From NCBI GenBank assembly GCA_016926955.1, contig JAFGNN010000032.1, forward strand, positions 34,712 through 98,711: 64,000 nt of DNA, read 5' to 3'. The notes under the pieces were generated by a model, which saw nothing but the letters and a program-made list of their open reading frames with translations, searched no databases and was not told the DNA's origin. Position numbers and translations under genes: made by a program. Positions 28,161 through 36,047 of this stretch are shown piece after piece. The DNA is from Spirochaetales bacterium (GTDB lineage Bacteria > Spirochaetota > Spirochaetia > Treponematales > UBA12059). The stretch's first letter is position 1, and each line of letters starts with the position of its first letter.

Positions 28161-28221
28161 AATGGGTTCGGGAAGTCAGATTAAAAAAATACCGAACTCC
28201 CGCGAAGGTCCCGAACCCATT
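28161..28221. repeat. 13-bp perfect inverted repeat with AT-rich centre
   Basis: aatgggttcggga (28161-28173) is exactly inverted at 28209-28221, with 35 bases between that include ttaaaaaaat. A related agttcggg is at 28249-28256 and its inverse-like ccgaactccc at 28192-28201. It is unlike the surrounding GC-rich sequence and could be a small mobile-element remnant, an operator or a hairpin for a small RNA. Confidence 0.5.
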
Positions 28222-28254
28222 TCCGCTTCGATCCCTGGCGCTTTCAAAGTTCGG

Positions 28255-28330
28255 GTCCGCGCGCGTCCTGCGCGCGGACTTCCCTCCCGCCGGAGCTTGG
28301 CGGCCCTGAGCGGCCGCCTCCCGCTCAGGG
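28255..28330 (-). terminator. Two hairpins at the end of the TAXI gene
   Basis: ccctgagcgg (28304-28313) pairs with ccgctcaggg (28321-28330), overlapping the TAXI stop codon at 28325-28327. Further downstream on the minus strand, gtccgcgcgc (28255-28264) pairs with gcgcgcggac (28270-28279). Both stems are perfect 10-bp stems without a T-tract. Confidence 0.55.
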
Positions 28331-29287
28331 CTCGACGCCGAACCAGCGCGCGGCCGCGGGGTGGAGCGGTATGGTCATGCCGAGCAGCGCGTCCGCTTTC
28401 TGTATGTCGGCGCCCCGCGGATGCGCGGCGGCCAGGGCGTCGCCCGATTCGAACAGGGCGGCCAGGAGGCTCCTCACAAGGGCGTCGGGGGCGTCCGCGC
28501 GGACGGCCAGCATGGCGCGGATGGCCACCGTCGGCACGTCCTTGTCGATGCCCGGATAGGTGCCCGCGGGAATCACGGCCGGCACGAAGGCCGGGTAGGA
28601 GTCGCGGAGCGAAGCCACCGTCGCCGCGTCCACGGGCACGAGGACGAGATCGAACCTGGCCACGAGGTCCGCGACCGCCGCCGAGGGATGCCCCACGGTG
28701 GTGAAGACGGCGTCCAGCTCTCCGGAACCGAGCGACTCGGCCACTTCGTAAAAATTGAGATACCATGGTTCGATCCGGTCGAAGCCGACTCCCGCCGCGG
28801 CCATGATGGCGCGCGCCTCAGCCTCGACGCCGGAGCCCGCGGCGCCCACGGCGACCCGCCTGCCGAGAAGGTCCGCCAGCGAGGCGATGCCCGAATCGGC
28901 GCGCGCCAGGATGTGGCAGGTCTCGTCGTAGAGCGTCGCGACGCCGCGCAACTCGACGAAAGCGGCGGCCGGCGGCTCTCTCCTGAACATCTCGGAGCCT
29001 TCGAAGGCGAAGGCCGCGAGGTCGTTCTGCGCGAACGCGACGTCGGCATACCGCTCGCGGAGCAGGTTCAGGTTGGCGGTCGCTCCCCCGGTCGTGCGGA
29101 CTTCGACCGTGAAGCCCCCGCCCGGAGCGCCCACGAGCCCGGCGATCGCGCGGCCGAGCGGGTAGTAGGTTCCCGCGCTGCTCCCTGTCACCAGAGCCAC
29201 GGGCGTCGGGACGGCGGCAGGTGCCGTCGCGCACGAGACGGCAAGGACGGCCGTCAAGGCGACAAGAATCGGGAAGCTTCGTTTCAT
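28325..29287 (-). CDS. TAXI-family solute-binding lipoprotein, orphan
   Basis: A 320-residue TRAP-associated extracytoplasmic immunogenic (TAXI) family protein. A lipobox signal peptide ends LAVSCA, so it is membrane anchored in the periplasm. The family motif VTGSSAGTYYPLGRAIAGLV is near residues 33-52, then VRTTGGATANLNLLRE, and AQNDLAAFAF in the ligand-site region. TAXI proteins normally feed a fused DctQM TRAP permease; none is in the window. Instead it lies 60 bases downstream of a membrane histidine-kinase-like gene in the same orientation. It starts at ATG 29287 after aggagataaaagc. A sensory role is therefore as plausible as transport. Confidence 0.9.
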   Translation of the reverse strand: MKRSFPILVALTAVLAVSCATAPAAVPTPVALVTGSSAGTYYPLGRAIAGLVGAPGGGFTVEVRTTGGATANLNLLRERYADVAFAQNDLAAFAFEGSEMFRREPPAAAFVELRGVATLYDETCHILARADSGIASLADLLGRRVAVGAAGSGVEAEARAIMAAAGVGFDRIEPWYLNFYEVAESLGSGELDAVFTTVGHPSAAVADLVARFDLVLVPVDAATVASLRDSYPAFVPAVIPAGTYPGIDKDVPTVAIRAMLAVRADAPDALVRSLLAALFESGDALAAAHPRGADIQKADALLGMTIPLHPAAARWFGVEP

Positions 29288-29347
29288 GCTTTTATCTCCT
29301 CTTTCATGGACTTCCTTCGCGCGGACGCGCCGGACTCCGGGCTCTCC

Positions 29348-30586
29348 TCAGGCGGCTCCGTCTGAAGCGCGCTGCCGGATCTCGAGCGCGAAGCCAGCCC
29401 CGGAGCCGTCGGACGCGTCGAGCCTGATGGAACGCACACGCCTCGCAATGGCCCGGGCCAGCGAGCCCGCGAAGAAGCCTTCGACCGCCTTGCGGGCCAG
29501 CCCCGGATCGACGCCCGCCCGCGAGCGGATCTCGACACCGGTCGCGCCGTCGTGCGAGTAGACCCCGATCCCGAGCGGCCCCGATCCGCCGGGCAGCTCG
29601 TCGAGCAGGGCCAGGCCGTCGGCAAGGGCCATGGCGACCAGGCTGGCCGTCTGGGGGTTGAGGACGGGACCGCCTCCGTTCGCGCCGGCCTGACGGAGCG
29701 CCGCCGCCTGCCGAAGCGCGGAGTCGATGGCCTCGCGCAGGGCGGGTTCCCCGCCCGTGTGCTCGAGCACGATGCGGAAGAGGTCCGCCGCGTCCACCGA
29801 GAGGTCGTCGGGGGAATCCATGGCCAGGTCATTGGCCAGCACCAGGGCGCGGACGCGCCGCACGGCGGTCTCGGCCCAACCGGGCTTGTCCGGGTCCTCC
29901 ATGCCGAGTATGGACAAAACCACCTGCAGGTTGTTGCGGACGCGATGGTGGAGCTCGCGGAGCAGGACTTCCTTCTCCTCGAGCGAGCGCGCGATCTCGT
30001 CCTTCGCCCTGCGCTTGTCCTCGAGCTGGACAGCCAGGGCCTCGGCGGCCTCCTGGCTTTCGAGAAGGGCGCCGTCGAGCCGCTCCACGAGGCCCCGGAT
30101 GACGAGCGCGAGGCCGAGGCAGATCAGCACGAGGTTGGAGCCGATGATGCCGATGGTCATCGGGGTCGAACCGTGCCCGGGCGCGCCCAGGTGGATGGCG
30201 AGGGCCCAGGCGCCCATCAGGATCGCGGACCCCGCTATGGCCAGGAGCACGAGACTGCGCCGGCCGAGCAGGGCCGACAGCACCGCGGCCGCCATGAACC
30301 AGATGTAGCCGGCGCCGAAGGGACCGGTGAAGACCAGCACCACGATGCCCACGCCCATCGAGCCCGCGATGACCGTGATCAGCTTGGCCATGAAGGGCAC
30401 GCCCGGAATGTACGCCACGGCCAGCACCACGACCCAGGCCGCGAGGTCGACGACGGCGACAACCCACAGCTTCTCGACCACCGATGCCCAGACGCTCGGC
30501 ACCAGGGCGACGAGCGAGCCGACGGCGAGGAAGCGCGTCAGCGCGTCGAGGATCTCCTGCTGCTCGCGTCGCGTGCGTTCGACCAT
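29348..30586 (-). CDS. Membrane histidine-kinase-like protein (HisKA_2 type) with degenerate ATPase domain
   Basis: A 412-residue protein with five or six hydrophobic segments (residues about 20-165), a coiled coil (170-205), then a dimerisation/phosphoacceptor motif ELHHRVRNNLQVVLSILGM with H214 as the expected phospho-His of the HWE/HisKA_2 group. The following domain should be a GHKL ATPase, but the N-box Asn is missing (the aligned stretch is SLVAMALADGLALLDEL) and no DxGxG or GxGxG glycine box is visible. It may be a pseudokinase or receive phosphate from another protein. No response-regulator gene is adjacent. It is followed by the TAXI lipoprotein gene and is divergent from an rpiR-type gene 77 bases away. 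Confidence 0.78.
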   Translation of the reverse strand: MVERTRREQQEILDALTRFLAVGSLVALVPSVWASVVEKLWVVAVVDLAAWVVVLAVAYIPGVPFMAKLITVIAGSMGVGIVVLVFTGPFGAGYIWFMAAAVLSALLGRRSLVLLAIAGSAILMGAWALAIHLGAPGHGSTPMTIGIIGSNLVLICLGLALVIRGLVERLDGALLESQEAAEALAVQLEDKRRAKDEIARSLEEKEVLLRELHHRVRNNLQVVLSILGMEDPDKPGWAETAVRRVRALVLANDLAMDSPDDLSVDAADLFRIVLEHTGGEPALREAIDSALRQAAALRQAGANGGGPVLNPQTASLVAMALADGLALLDELPGGSGPLGIGVYSHDGATGVEIRSRAGVDPGLARKAVEGFFAGSLARAIARRVRSIRLDASDGSGAGFALEIRQRASDGAA

Positions 30587-30663
30587 GGCCGCATGGTAAA
30601 GGCTCGCCGGCGCGGCGTCAACGATGCCGCAACCGTGCTACACTCGCCCGCGGAGGAAGGCGG

Positions 30664-31524
30664 ATGACCGGCGCCCTGGCCCTGCTGCGCGAGGTACTCG
30701 ATTCTTGCACCGAAGCCGAACGGAAGGCCGCTGGATACGTCCTCGCCGACCCGGCCGCCGCGGCGCTCTACACCGTGGCCGAGCTCGCGCGGCGCGCTGA
30801 CACGAGCCCTCCCGCCGTGGTCAGGCTCTGCCACAAGGCGGGGCTCTCGGGCTACCGCGAGCTCCAGCTTCTCCTGGCGCGAGACCTCTGCGCCCCGGGC
30901 GGTCCGCCGGGAATGTGTCCAGACGCGTCGCCGTCCTCGATCGGCTCGGTCAGCGCCATCGCGGCCGACGCGGCGGAGCGCGCCAAGGGCGCGCTCGACC
31001 GGGTGCTCGCCCTTCTCAAGCCGGAAGCCTACGAATCCGCGGCTGCCGCCCTGTCCCGGGCGCGATCGGTGGCGGCCTTCGGCACCGGCTCCTCGAGCCT
31101 GGTTGCCTACGACCTCGCGCAGAAGCTCGCGCGCGCGGGCATTCCCTGCTCGTTCAGCTTCGACGCGGACATGCAGGTGGCCAGCGCCTGCGGCCTCCGC
31201 AGCGACGACGTGGCGGTGGCCGTCTCGTACTCGGGCCACACCGGCCCGGTGCTCCGCGCCGTCGAGGAAGCCAAGCGCTCCGGCGCGCGCGTCATCGCGG
31301 TGACGGTGCAGGGCTCGAGCCCGCTCGTGCGCCTGGCCGACGCCCTGCTGCCCATCCCGGCGACCGAGGCGGCCTTCCATCCCGGCACCCCGCTCTCGCG
31401 CATCACCCAGACCCTCGTCATCGACATCCTCTACGCAGTCCTGCTGGCCCGCGACTCGGCCCGCACCCTGCCCCTGGTCGAGCGAAGCATGGCAGCCGCG
31501 CGGGAACGGTCCGGCGACCGATGA
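30664..31524 (+). CDS. RpiR-family transcriptional regulator (HTH + SIS)
   Basis: A 286-residue regulator with an N-terminal HTH_6 domain (residues about 1-77; VAELARRADTSPPAVVRLCH is the recognition region) and a SIS phosphosugar-binding domain (about 118-250; VAAFGTGSSSLVAYDLAQKL and VAVSYSGHTGPVLRAVEEAK). It probably senses a sugar phosphate and controls sugar or amino-sugar genes. ATG 30664 follows ggaggaaggcgg. It is divergent from the histidine-kinase/TAXI pair and may regulate it; no operator could be identified by eye. Confidence 0.92.
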   Translation: MTGALALLREVLDSCTEAERKAAGYVLADPAAAALYTVAELARRADTSPPAVVRLCHKAGLSGYRELQLLLARDLCAPGGPPGMCPDASPSSIGSVSAIAADAAERAKGALDRVLALLKPEAYESAAAALSRARSVAAFGTGSSSLVAYDLAQKLARAGIPCSFSFDADMQVASACGLRSDDVAVAVSYSGHTGPVLRAVEEAKRSGARVIAVTVQGSSPLVRLADALLPIPATEAAFHPGTPLSRITQTLVIDILYAVLLARDSARTLPLVERSMAAARERSGDR

Positions 31525-31561
31525 TATTCGGTCTTCGCTACCATTTTCGGCCGGATTGGTG

Positions 31562-31567
31562 TATAAT
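31562..31567 (+). promoter_or_regulatory. -10 box upstream of the LamG lipoprotein gene
   Basis: A perfect TATAAT at 31562-31567 lies in a locally AT-rich stretch after the rpiR-type gene. No good -35 is seen. It would give a leader of about 115 bases before ATG 31688. Confidence 0.4.
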
Positions 31568-31687
31568 CTCCATTATGTCTTATTTAGAACGAAACAGCGC
31601 ACAGCCCCCCGCGACGCTCCGACCGATCCTCGAGCAGCCCATCGCCGCGGGATATCGGCCCGGCCTCGGGCGCGTTCCCGGCGGCGC

Positions 31688-32836
31688 ATGAAGCGCGCCG
31701 CCCCGTTCGCCGCCCTCGCCTTCCTCGCTTCCACCCTTGCCATGCTCGTCTCGTGCACCGAGCTCGGCGCCTGGGACCTGATAGCCGACGCGGAAATGCG
31801 CCTCGAACTGCTCCGCCGTCCCGGCAAGCGTGTCGCGATCGGTCTGTCCGGCCTGGCGCAAGCCACGACGCTTACGGACTTCCCCATCCTAGTCCGCCTG
31901 TCCGAAGGAGCCCCGCCCGGATTCAGTTACTCGGACTGCAGCCTCGACGGCTTCGACGTGGTCTTCACCGCCGAGGACGGCACCCCGCTCGCCCACGAAC
32001 TCGAGCAGTGGAACAACCCTGCGGGCGAATCGGTATTTTGGGTGAAGGTGCCGTCGATAGCCGCGTCTCCGGGCACTACTACCATCTATATGCACTGGGA
32101 TGCCGAGTTCCCGCTCGATTCCAGCGACCCGCCCGCGGTCTGGAGCAACGGCTACGTGGCGGTGTTCCATGGAAACAGGACCGAGGATGGAACGGGTTGG
32201 ATGGACAGCACGGGGCGGCACATCGGCACATCGGACAGCGACGTGAAGACAGCGGAGCAAATTCTGGATGGCGATATCGGAAATGCGTTCAGCTTGACCC
32301 TGCCCGCGGCAGGAATTCTGGTACCCGAATCTCCCAGCTTGATCAATCTCGGTCCAATGACTTTCGAGATTCTTGTAAGAGATGAGGGTACAGCGTCCCC
32401 ACAGTTGCTACTCTCAAAAGGCAACACGCGCATATCCCTTTCGAATGCACGCGTTCCTCTTGTCAGCGCAGAGTACTCTCCCGACATTCTCTGGGCAGAA
32501 GGACCAACCTTGTGGACAGCGGGAGATTGGAGATCGATCGCCATAGTTTGGCACGATTCTACGGGTATGGAGTCGACGCTTGGTTTCTGGGAAGGCGGTA
32601 CGAAACGTAGTAGCGCTACAGGCGGCGAAAGTGAAACAAGAATCACGGATGAAGGAAACCATCTGGTTATAGGCAACAAATATCCCCCAAGCATCATGCC
32701 ATCCTCGAAACTTGCTGCCGACCTCGACGAGATCCGCATCTCGAACGTGGCGCGATCCGATGATTGGATGCGGGCTTCGTACATGACGCAAAGCGGGACG
32801 GGTATCTTGTTCGACACCGTCGAGGAGACGCCATGA
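31688..32836 (+). CDS. Surface lipoprotein with DUF2341 and LamG-like domains
   Basis: A 382-residue lipoprotein. The signal peptide ends STLAMLVSC, a lipobox. A DUF2341 domain follows (TDFPILVRLSEG, FDVVFTAEDGTPLAHELEQW, WVKVPSIAASPGTTTIYMHW), then a concanavalin/LamG-like domain (FEILVRDEG, WRSIAIVWHDS, ADLDEIRISNVARSDDWM). It probably binds glycans or takes part in adhesion outside the cell. ATG 31688 starts the signal peptide; the longer frame from 31556 adds basic residues only. From about 32240 to 32720 the base composition is clearly less GC-rich than in all neighbours, hinting at recent acquisition or recombination of the LamG part. The stop overlaps the next ATG (ATGA). Confidence 0.85.
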   Translation: MKRAAPFAALAFLASTLAMLVSCTELGAWDLIADAEMRLELLRRPGKRVAIGLSGLAQATTLTDFPILVRLSEGAPPGFSYSDCSLDGFDVVFTAEDGTPLAHELEQWNNPAGESVFWVKVPSIAASPGTTTIYMHWDAEFPLDSSDPPAVWSNGYVAVFHGNRTEDGTGWMDSTGRHIGTSDSDVKTAEQILDGDIGNAFSLTLPAAGILVPESPSLINLGPMTFEILVRDEGTASPQLLLSKGNTRISLSNARVPLVSAEYSPDILWAEGPTLWTAGDWRSIAIVWHDSTGMESTLGFWEGGTKRSSATGGESETRITDEGNHLVIGNKYPPSIMPSSKLAADLDEIRISNVARSDDWMRASYMTQSGTGILFDTVEETP

Positions 32837-33426
32837 TCCCGCGCCGCGCCTCCCTGATGGTCCTCGCGCTCGCGGCCCTCCTCGCGGCGGCTCCGGTTTT
32901 GGCCCAGGCTCCGTCCGTCGGCATCGCGGACGCGTCGGGCTTCGTGCCGGGGCGGCACGCGCTCGGCTTCGAGCTCGGCTTCCTCTCCACGCCCTTCGCG
33001 CGCGAGGACCCCTACTCCTTCGCCACCACGCTCGGGCTCTGGTACGAGCTCAAGCTCGGCCGCGCCCGCGCGACGACCTTGGGCGCCTGGGCTGCCGCAG
33101 CTGAATTCCGTCCCCTCGACCCCGCCTTCATCCCGTCCCGGATGTACACCTTCGGCCTCGAGCTCGGCCGCTCCTTCGACCTGTCGCGGAGCGACGAGTC
33201 GCTCGTGGCGCTCAGGCCCTTCGCCCGCGGCGGCTGGTACCTGCGCGAGGCGGGGCTCGTCGGCTACCAGGCCCGGGCCTCGCGCCCCCTCGCCGCCGCG
33301 GGATTGTCGCTCGAGCTCGAGCTCGCCGGCCTCGGAGCCGCCTTCACGGTCCAGCTCGCGCTTCCCGTCGACCGCGAGCCCGTCGCCCTGGCCGTAGCCG
33401 CGCAGAGGTACGCATGGCGATTCTGA
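32833..33426 (+). CDS. Exported outer-membrane-like beta protein, unknown
   Basis: A 197-residue protein with a Sec signal peptide (VLALAALLAAAPVLAQA). It has alternating amphipathic strands such as HALGFELGFLSTPF, FATTLGLWYELKLG and YTFGLELGRSF, and ends in an aromatic residue (YAWRF), as many small outer-membrane beta-barrels do. The assignment rests on that pattern only. ATG 32833 overlaps the upstream lipoprotein stop. Its 3' end overlaps the PEGA-TPR gene by 13 bases, so the three genes form a coupled operon. Confidence 0.78.
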   Translation: MIPRRASLMVLALAALLAAAPVLAQAPSVGIADASGFVPGRHALGFELGFLSTPFAREDPYSFATTLGLWYELKLGRARATTLGAWAAAAEFRPLDPAFIPSRMYTFGLELGRSFDLSRSDESLVALRPFARGGWYLREAGLVGYQARASRPLAAAGLSLELELAGLGAAFTVQLALPVDREPVALAVAAQRYAWRF

Positions 33427-34565
33427 ACCGCCCCGCCCTCGCGCTCGCCGTCCTGCTCGCCGCGGCGCCTGTCGCGTTCGCGCCGCCCGCGTACGGCCAG
33501 GAGGCTCCAGCGCCGGTCGGGTCGAGCGCCGGGAGCGTTCCGACGGACGCCGCCGGGACGACCGATCCGCCAGAAGCCCCGCCCGTCCCCGCCGAAACGC
33601 CGGCCGGAACCGGCAGGCTCGTCTTCATCGCCGCGGAACCGCTCGGCGGCGCCGTCTACGTCGACGGCGTCAGGATGGAAAAATCCTCGCCCCTGCTCCT
33701 CCGCGATTTCCCCGAAGGCGCGGCCGCCGTGCGCATCGAAAAGGAAGGCTACCACCCCGCGGAAGCCCTGATTCCCGCCGAGGGCGACGCGGTCCTCGCG
33801 CTGGTCCTGGTGCCTGCGCGGGTCGAGCTGGGCCTGCCCTCCTCCGGCGGCGACGGGACCTCCCTGCTCCTGCCCTCAGGCACCTACCGCTTCGCGACGG
33901 GTCCAGCCGGGCTCGAGGTGGCCGCGGTGTATCCGCGCCAGCGCGTCCTCGACGGCGTCCGCTTCGCGTTGCCCGCGGTGGGCGCGGTCGGCGCCGCGCT
34001 CGCGGCCCGCGAGATACTCGCCCCGCGCGAGGGCGACTACCTCGTCTCCGCCGAGCTGGTCGCCGCCCTTGGCATCGGCGCGGGCCTCCTGGCCTGGGAC
34101 CTCGTCCTCGAGTTCGACCGCCTCGACTTCCTCGCCGACTTCCGCGCGGAAACCGCCTTGGGATCCCCGGATGGAACGGACGCCCTCGCGGCCCTCCAGG
34201 TCGCGGACCGCGCGCTCGGCCGCGGCGATTTCGGCGAGGCGCTCGGCCGCTACGAGGCCTTCGTCGAGGCCTTTCCCGACACGCGGCTCTCGATCCAGGC
34301 GCGCCTCGAGATAGCCGGCATCCGCTACCTGCTCGGGGACCTCGAGCTCGCCGCGGAGCTCTACCGCGAGCTCACCGACGAGTATCCCTGGCCGGGACTC
34401 TACGACCGCGCCGTCAAGGGAAGGTCTGACTGCGCCCTCGCGCTCGGCGATCCGGCCGAAGCGCTGGGAATCCTCGAGCTCATGAGCTATTCGGGCGGGG
34501 GGCTGGAGCGGGAGGACGTCGAGATCCACCGCGCGTGGCTCGAGGAACTCTCCGGCTACTTCTGA
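33414..34565 (+). CDS. Exported PEGA-domain and TPR protein
   Basis: A 383-residue protein. A signal peptide (ALALAVLLAAAPVAFAPPAYG) is followed by a Pro/Ala-rich linker and a PEGA domain at about residues 65-125 (GGAVYVDGVRM, VRIEKEGYHPAEALI). Two hydrophobic segments lie near residues 180-235, and a C-terminal TPR/YbgF-like region follows (LGRYEAFVEAFPDTRLSIQA, LAAELYRELTDEYPWPGLYD). It is probably a cell-envelope scaffold. The start overlaps the previous gene. The stop overlaps the convergent HD-GYP gene by 10 bases, an unusually tight convergence. Confidence 0.85.
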   Translation: MAILNRPALALAVLLAAAPVAFAPPAYGQEAPAPVGSSAGSVPTDAAGTTDPPEAPPVPAETPAGTGRLVFIAAEPLGGAVYVDGVRMEKSSPLLLRDFPEGAAAVRIEKEGYHPAEALIPAEGDAVLALVLVPARVELGLPSSGGDGTSLLLPSGTYRFATGPAGLEVAAVYPRQRVLDGVRFALPAVGAVGAALAAREILAPREGDYLVSAELVAALGIGAGLLAWDLVLEFDRLDFLADFRAETALGSPDGTDALAALQVADRALGRGDFGEALGRYEAFVEAFPDTRLSIQARLEIAGIRYLLGDLELAAELYRELTDEYPWPGLYDRAVKGRSDCALALGDPAEALGILELMSYSGGGLEREDVEIHRAWLEELSGYF

Positions 34566-35947
34566 TTCGCCTCGAGGATGCGGACGATCCGCTCGCGCGC
34601 GTCCATGAAGGCGTCGACCACGGCGGGGTCGAAATGGCTGCCGCGTTCAGAGCCGATGAGCCCGAAGGCCTTCTCGAGCGGCCACGCCGGCTTGTAGGGC
34701 CGCTCGGAGACGAGCGCGTCGAAGACGTCGAGCACCGCCAGTATCCGGCCGCTCAGGGGTATCGCCTCGCCGGAAAGCCCGTTCGGGTAGCCCTTGCCGT
34801 CCCAGCGCTCGTGGTGCGAGAGAGAAATCTCGGCCGCCTTGACCAGGAAGGGGCTCCGGAATTCCTTGAGGATGGCGTGGCCGATGACGGTATGCAGCTT
34901 CATCCGCTCGAACTCCTCGCCCGTGAGCTTGGCCGGCTTGAGCAGGATGGAGTCGGGCACACCGATCTTGCCGAGGTCGTGCATGGGCGCGGCGTAGACC
35001 AGCACCCGGCGTTCCTCCTCTTCGGGGAAGAAGCGGGCGCCGACGGCGTCGGCGTAGAGGCCCACGCGGAGGGTGTGGTTCGAGGTCTCCTCGTCGCGGT
35101 ACTCGGATACCTTGCCCAAGGCCAGCAGGGCTTCGATGTCGCGCTCAACGATCTCGACGCGGGCCTCGACCTCGCGGGTGGCGATCTCGCCGATGCGGCG
35201 GTAGGAACGGTCGATCTCGTGGCATAGCTCGGTGAAGCGCAGCGTGAGCAAACCGACCTCGTCGCCGCTCTCGGCCTCCACGCAGGCGCTGAAGTCGTTC
35301 GTCTCCATGATGGAACCCATGGAGGCGGCGAGCTTCGCGATGGGCCGGGCGATGGAGCGCGAGAGGACCAGCAGCATGGCGAAGGCGACGGCGACCGAGA
35401 CCCCGAGCGCGGCGACCAAGGCGATGGAGATGCGCTGGGTCTCGGCGAAGATGGACGAGGCGAGGTCGGAGGCTACGACGTACCAGCCGAAGGGCGAGAA
35501 GTAGAAGGCCTGGCCGAAGCGCTCGCCGTCCTCGACGGTGAAGCGCACGGCTCCCGTCATTCCGTTCCGCATGAGCTCGGCCAGCGCGGGCGGCACCTCG
35601 GCCGGGGCGGCTGCCCGTCCCTCGTACATCGCGAGCGCTCCGTCGAGGTCGAGGGCCAGGAAGCACTCGGTATCCTCGCGCAGCAAGGTTTCGGCCTGCC
35701 GGGCGAAGGACGAGCGGGCGGCGGCGACGAACTCCGGGTCCGTGTCGAAGCCCTGGGAGACCACGAGACCCCACTGGGCCTCGCCGTACTGCTTCAGGGT
35801 TTCGGCCTTGAAGGCCAGGTTGCGCATGGCCAGCCGAATCATTCCGGCTCGGGCGAGCAGGATGGAGCTGACCCCGGCGACGGCGAACGAGGCGATCAGC
35901 ACCGGCAGGATGGAGAGGACCAGCTTGAGCCGTATTGTGGTTTTCAT
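34556..35947 (-). CDS. Membrane HD-GYP phosphodiesterase with extracellular sensor and HAMP-like linker
   Basis: A 463-residue c-di-GMP phosphodiesterase. The first transmembrane segment is near residues 8-30. A periplasmic sensor of about 140 residues follows, containing FYFSPFGWYVVASDL as in Cache-type domains. The second transmembrane segment is near 180-205, followed by a HAMP-like region. The HD-GYP domain covers about residues 270-463 with NHTLRVGLYADAVG, MHDLGKIGVPDSILLKPAKL and HHERWDGKGYPNGLSGEAIP, all catalytic positions intact. ATG 35947 after ggggagcg is preferred over ATG 35986. It is divergent from the coiled-coil gene. Confidence 0.92.
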   Translation of the reverse strand: MKTTIRLKLVLSILPVLIASFAVAGVSSILLARAGMIRLAMRNLAFKAETLKQYGEAQWGLVVSQGFDTDPEFVAAARSSFARQAETLLREDTECFLALDLDGALAMYEGRAAAPAEVPPALAELMRNGMTGAVRFTVEDGERFGQAFYFSPFGWYVVASDLASSIFAETQRISIALVAALGVSVAVAFAMLLVLSRSIARPIAKLAASMGSIMETNDFSACVEAESGDEVGLLTLRFTELCHEIDRSYRRIGEIATREVEARVEIVERDIEALLALGKVSEYRDEETSNHTLRVGLYADAVGARFFPEEEERRVLVYAAPMHDLGKIGVPDSILLKPAKLTGEEFERMKLHTVIGHAILKEFRSPFLVKAAEISLSHHERWDGKGYPNGLSGEAIPLSGRILAVLDVFDALVSERPYKPAWPLEKAFGLIGSERGSHFDPAVVDAFMDARERIVRILEANQK

Positions 35948-36047
35948 TCGCTCCCCGAAGCGGACCAGCTCCGAAACCCCGTTCATGCACTATACTGTCA
36001 CCGGTACGGGCCGGCAAGCATCGGCTCGTACGACCAACGGAGGCGAG

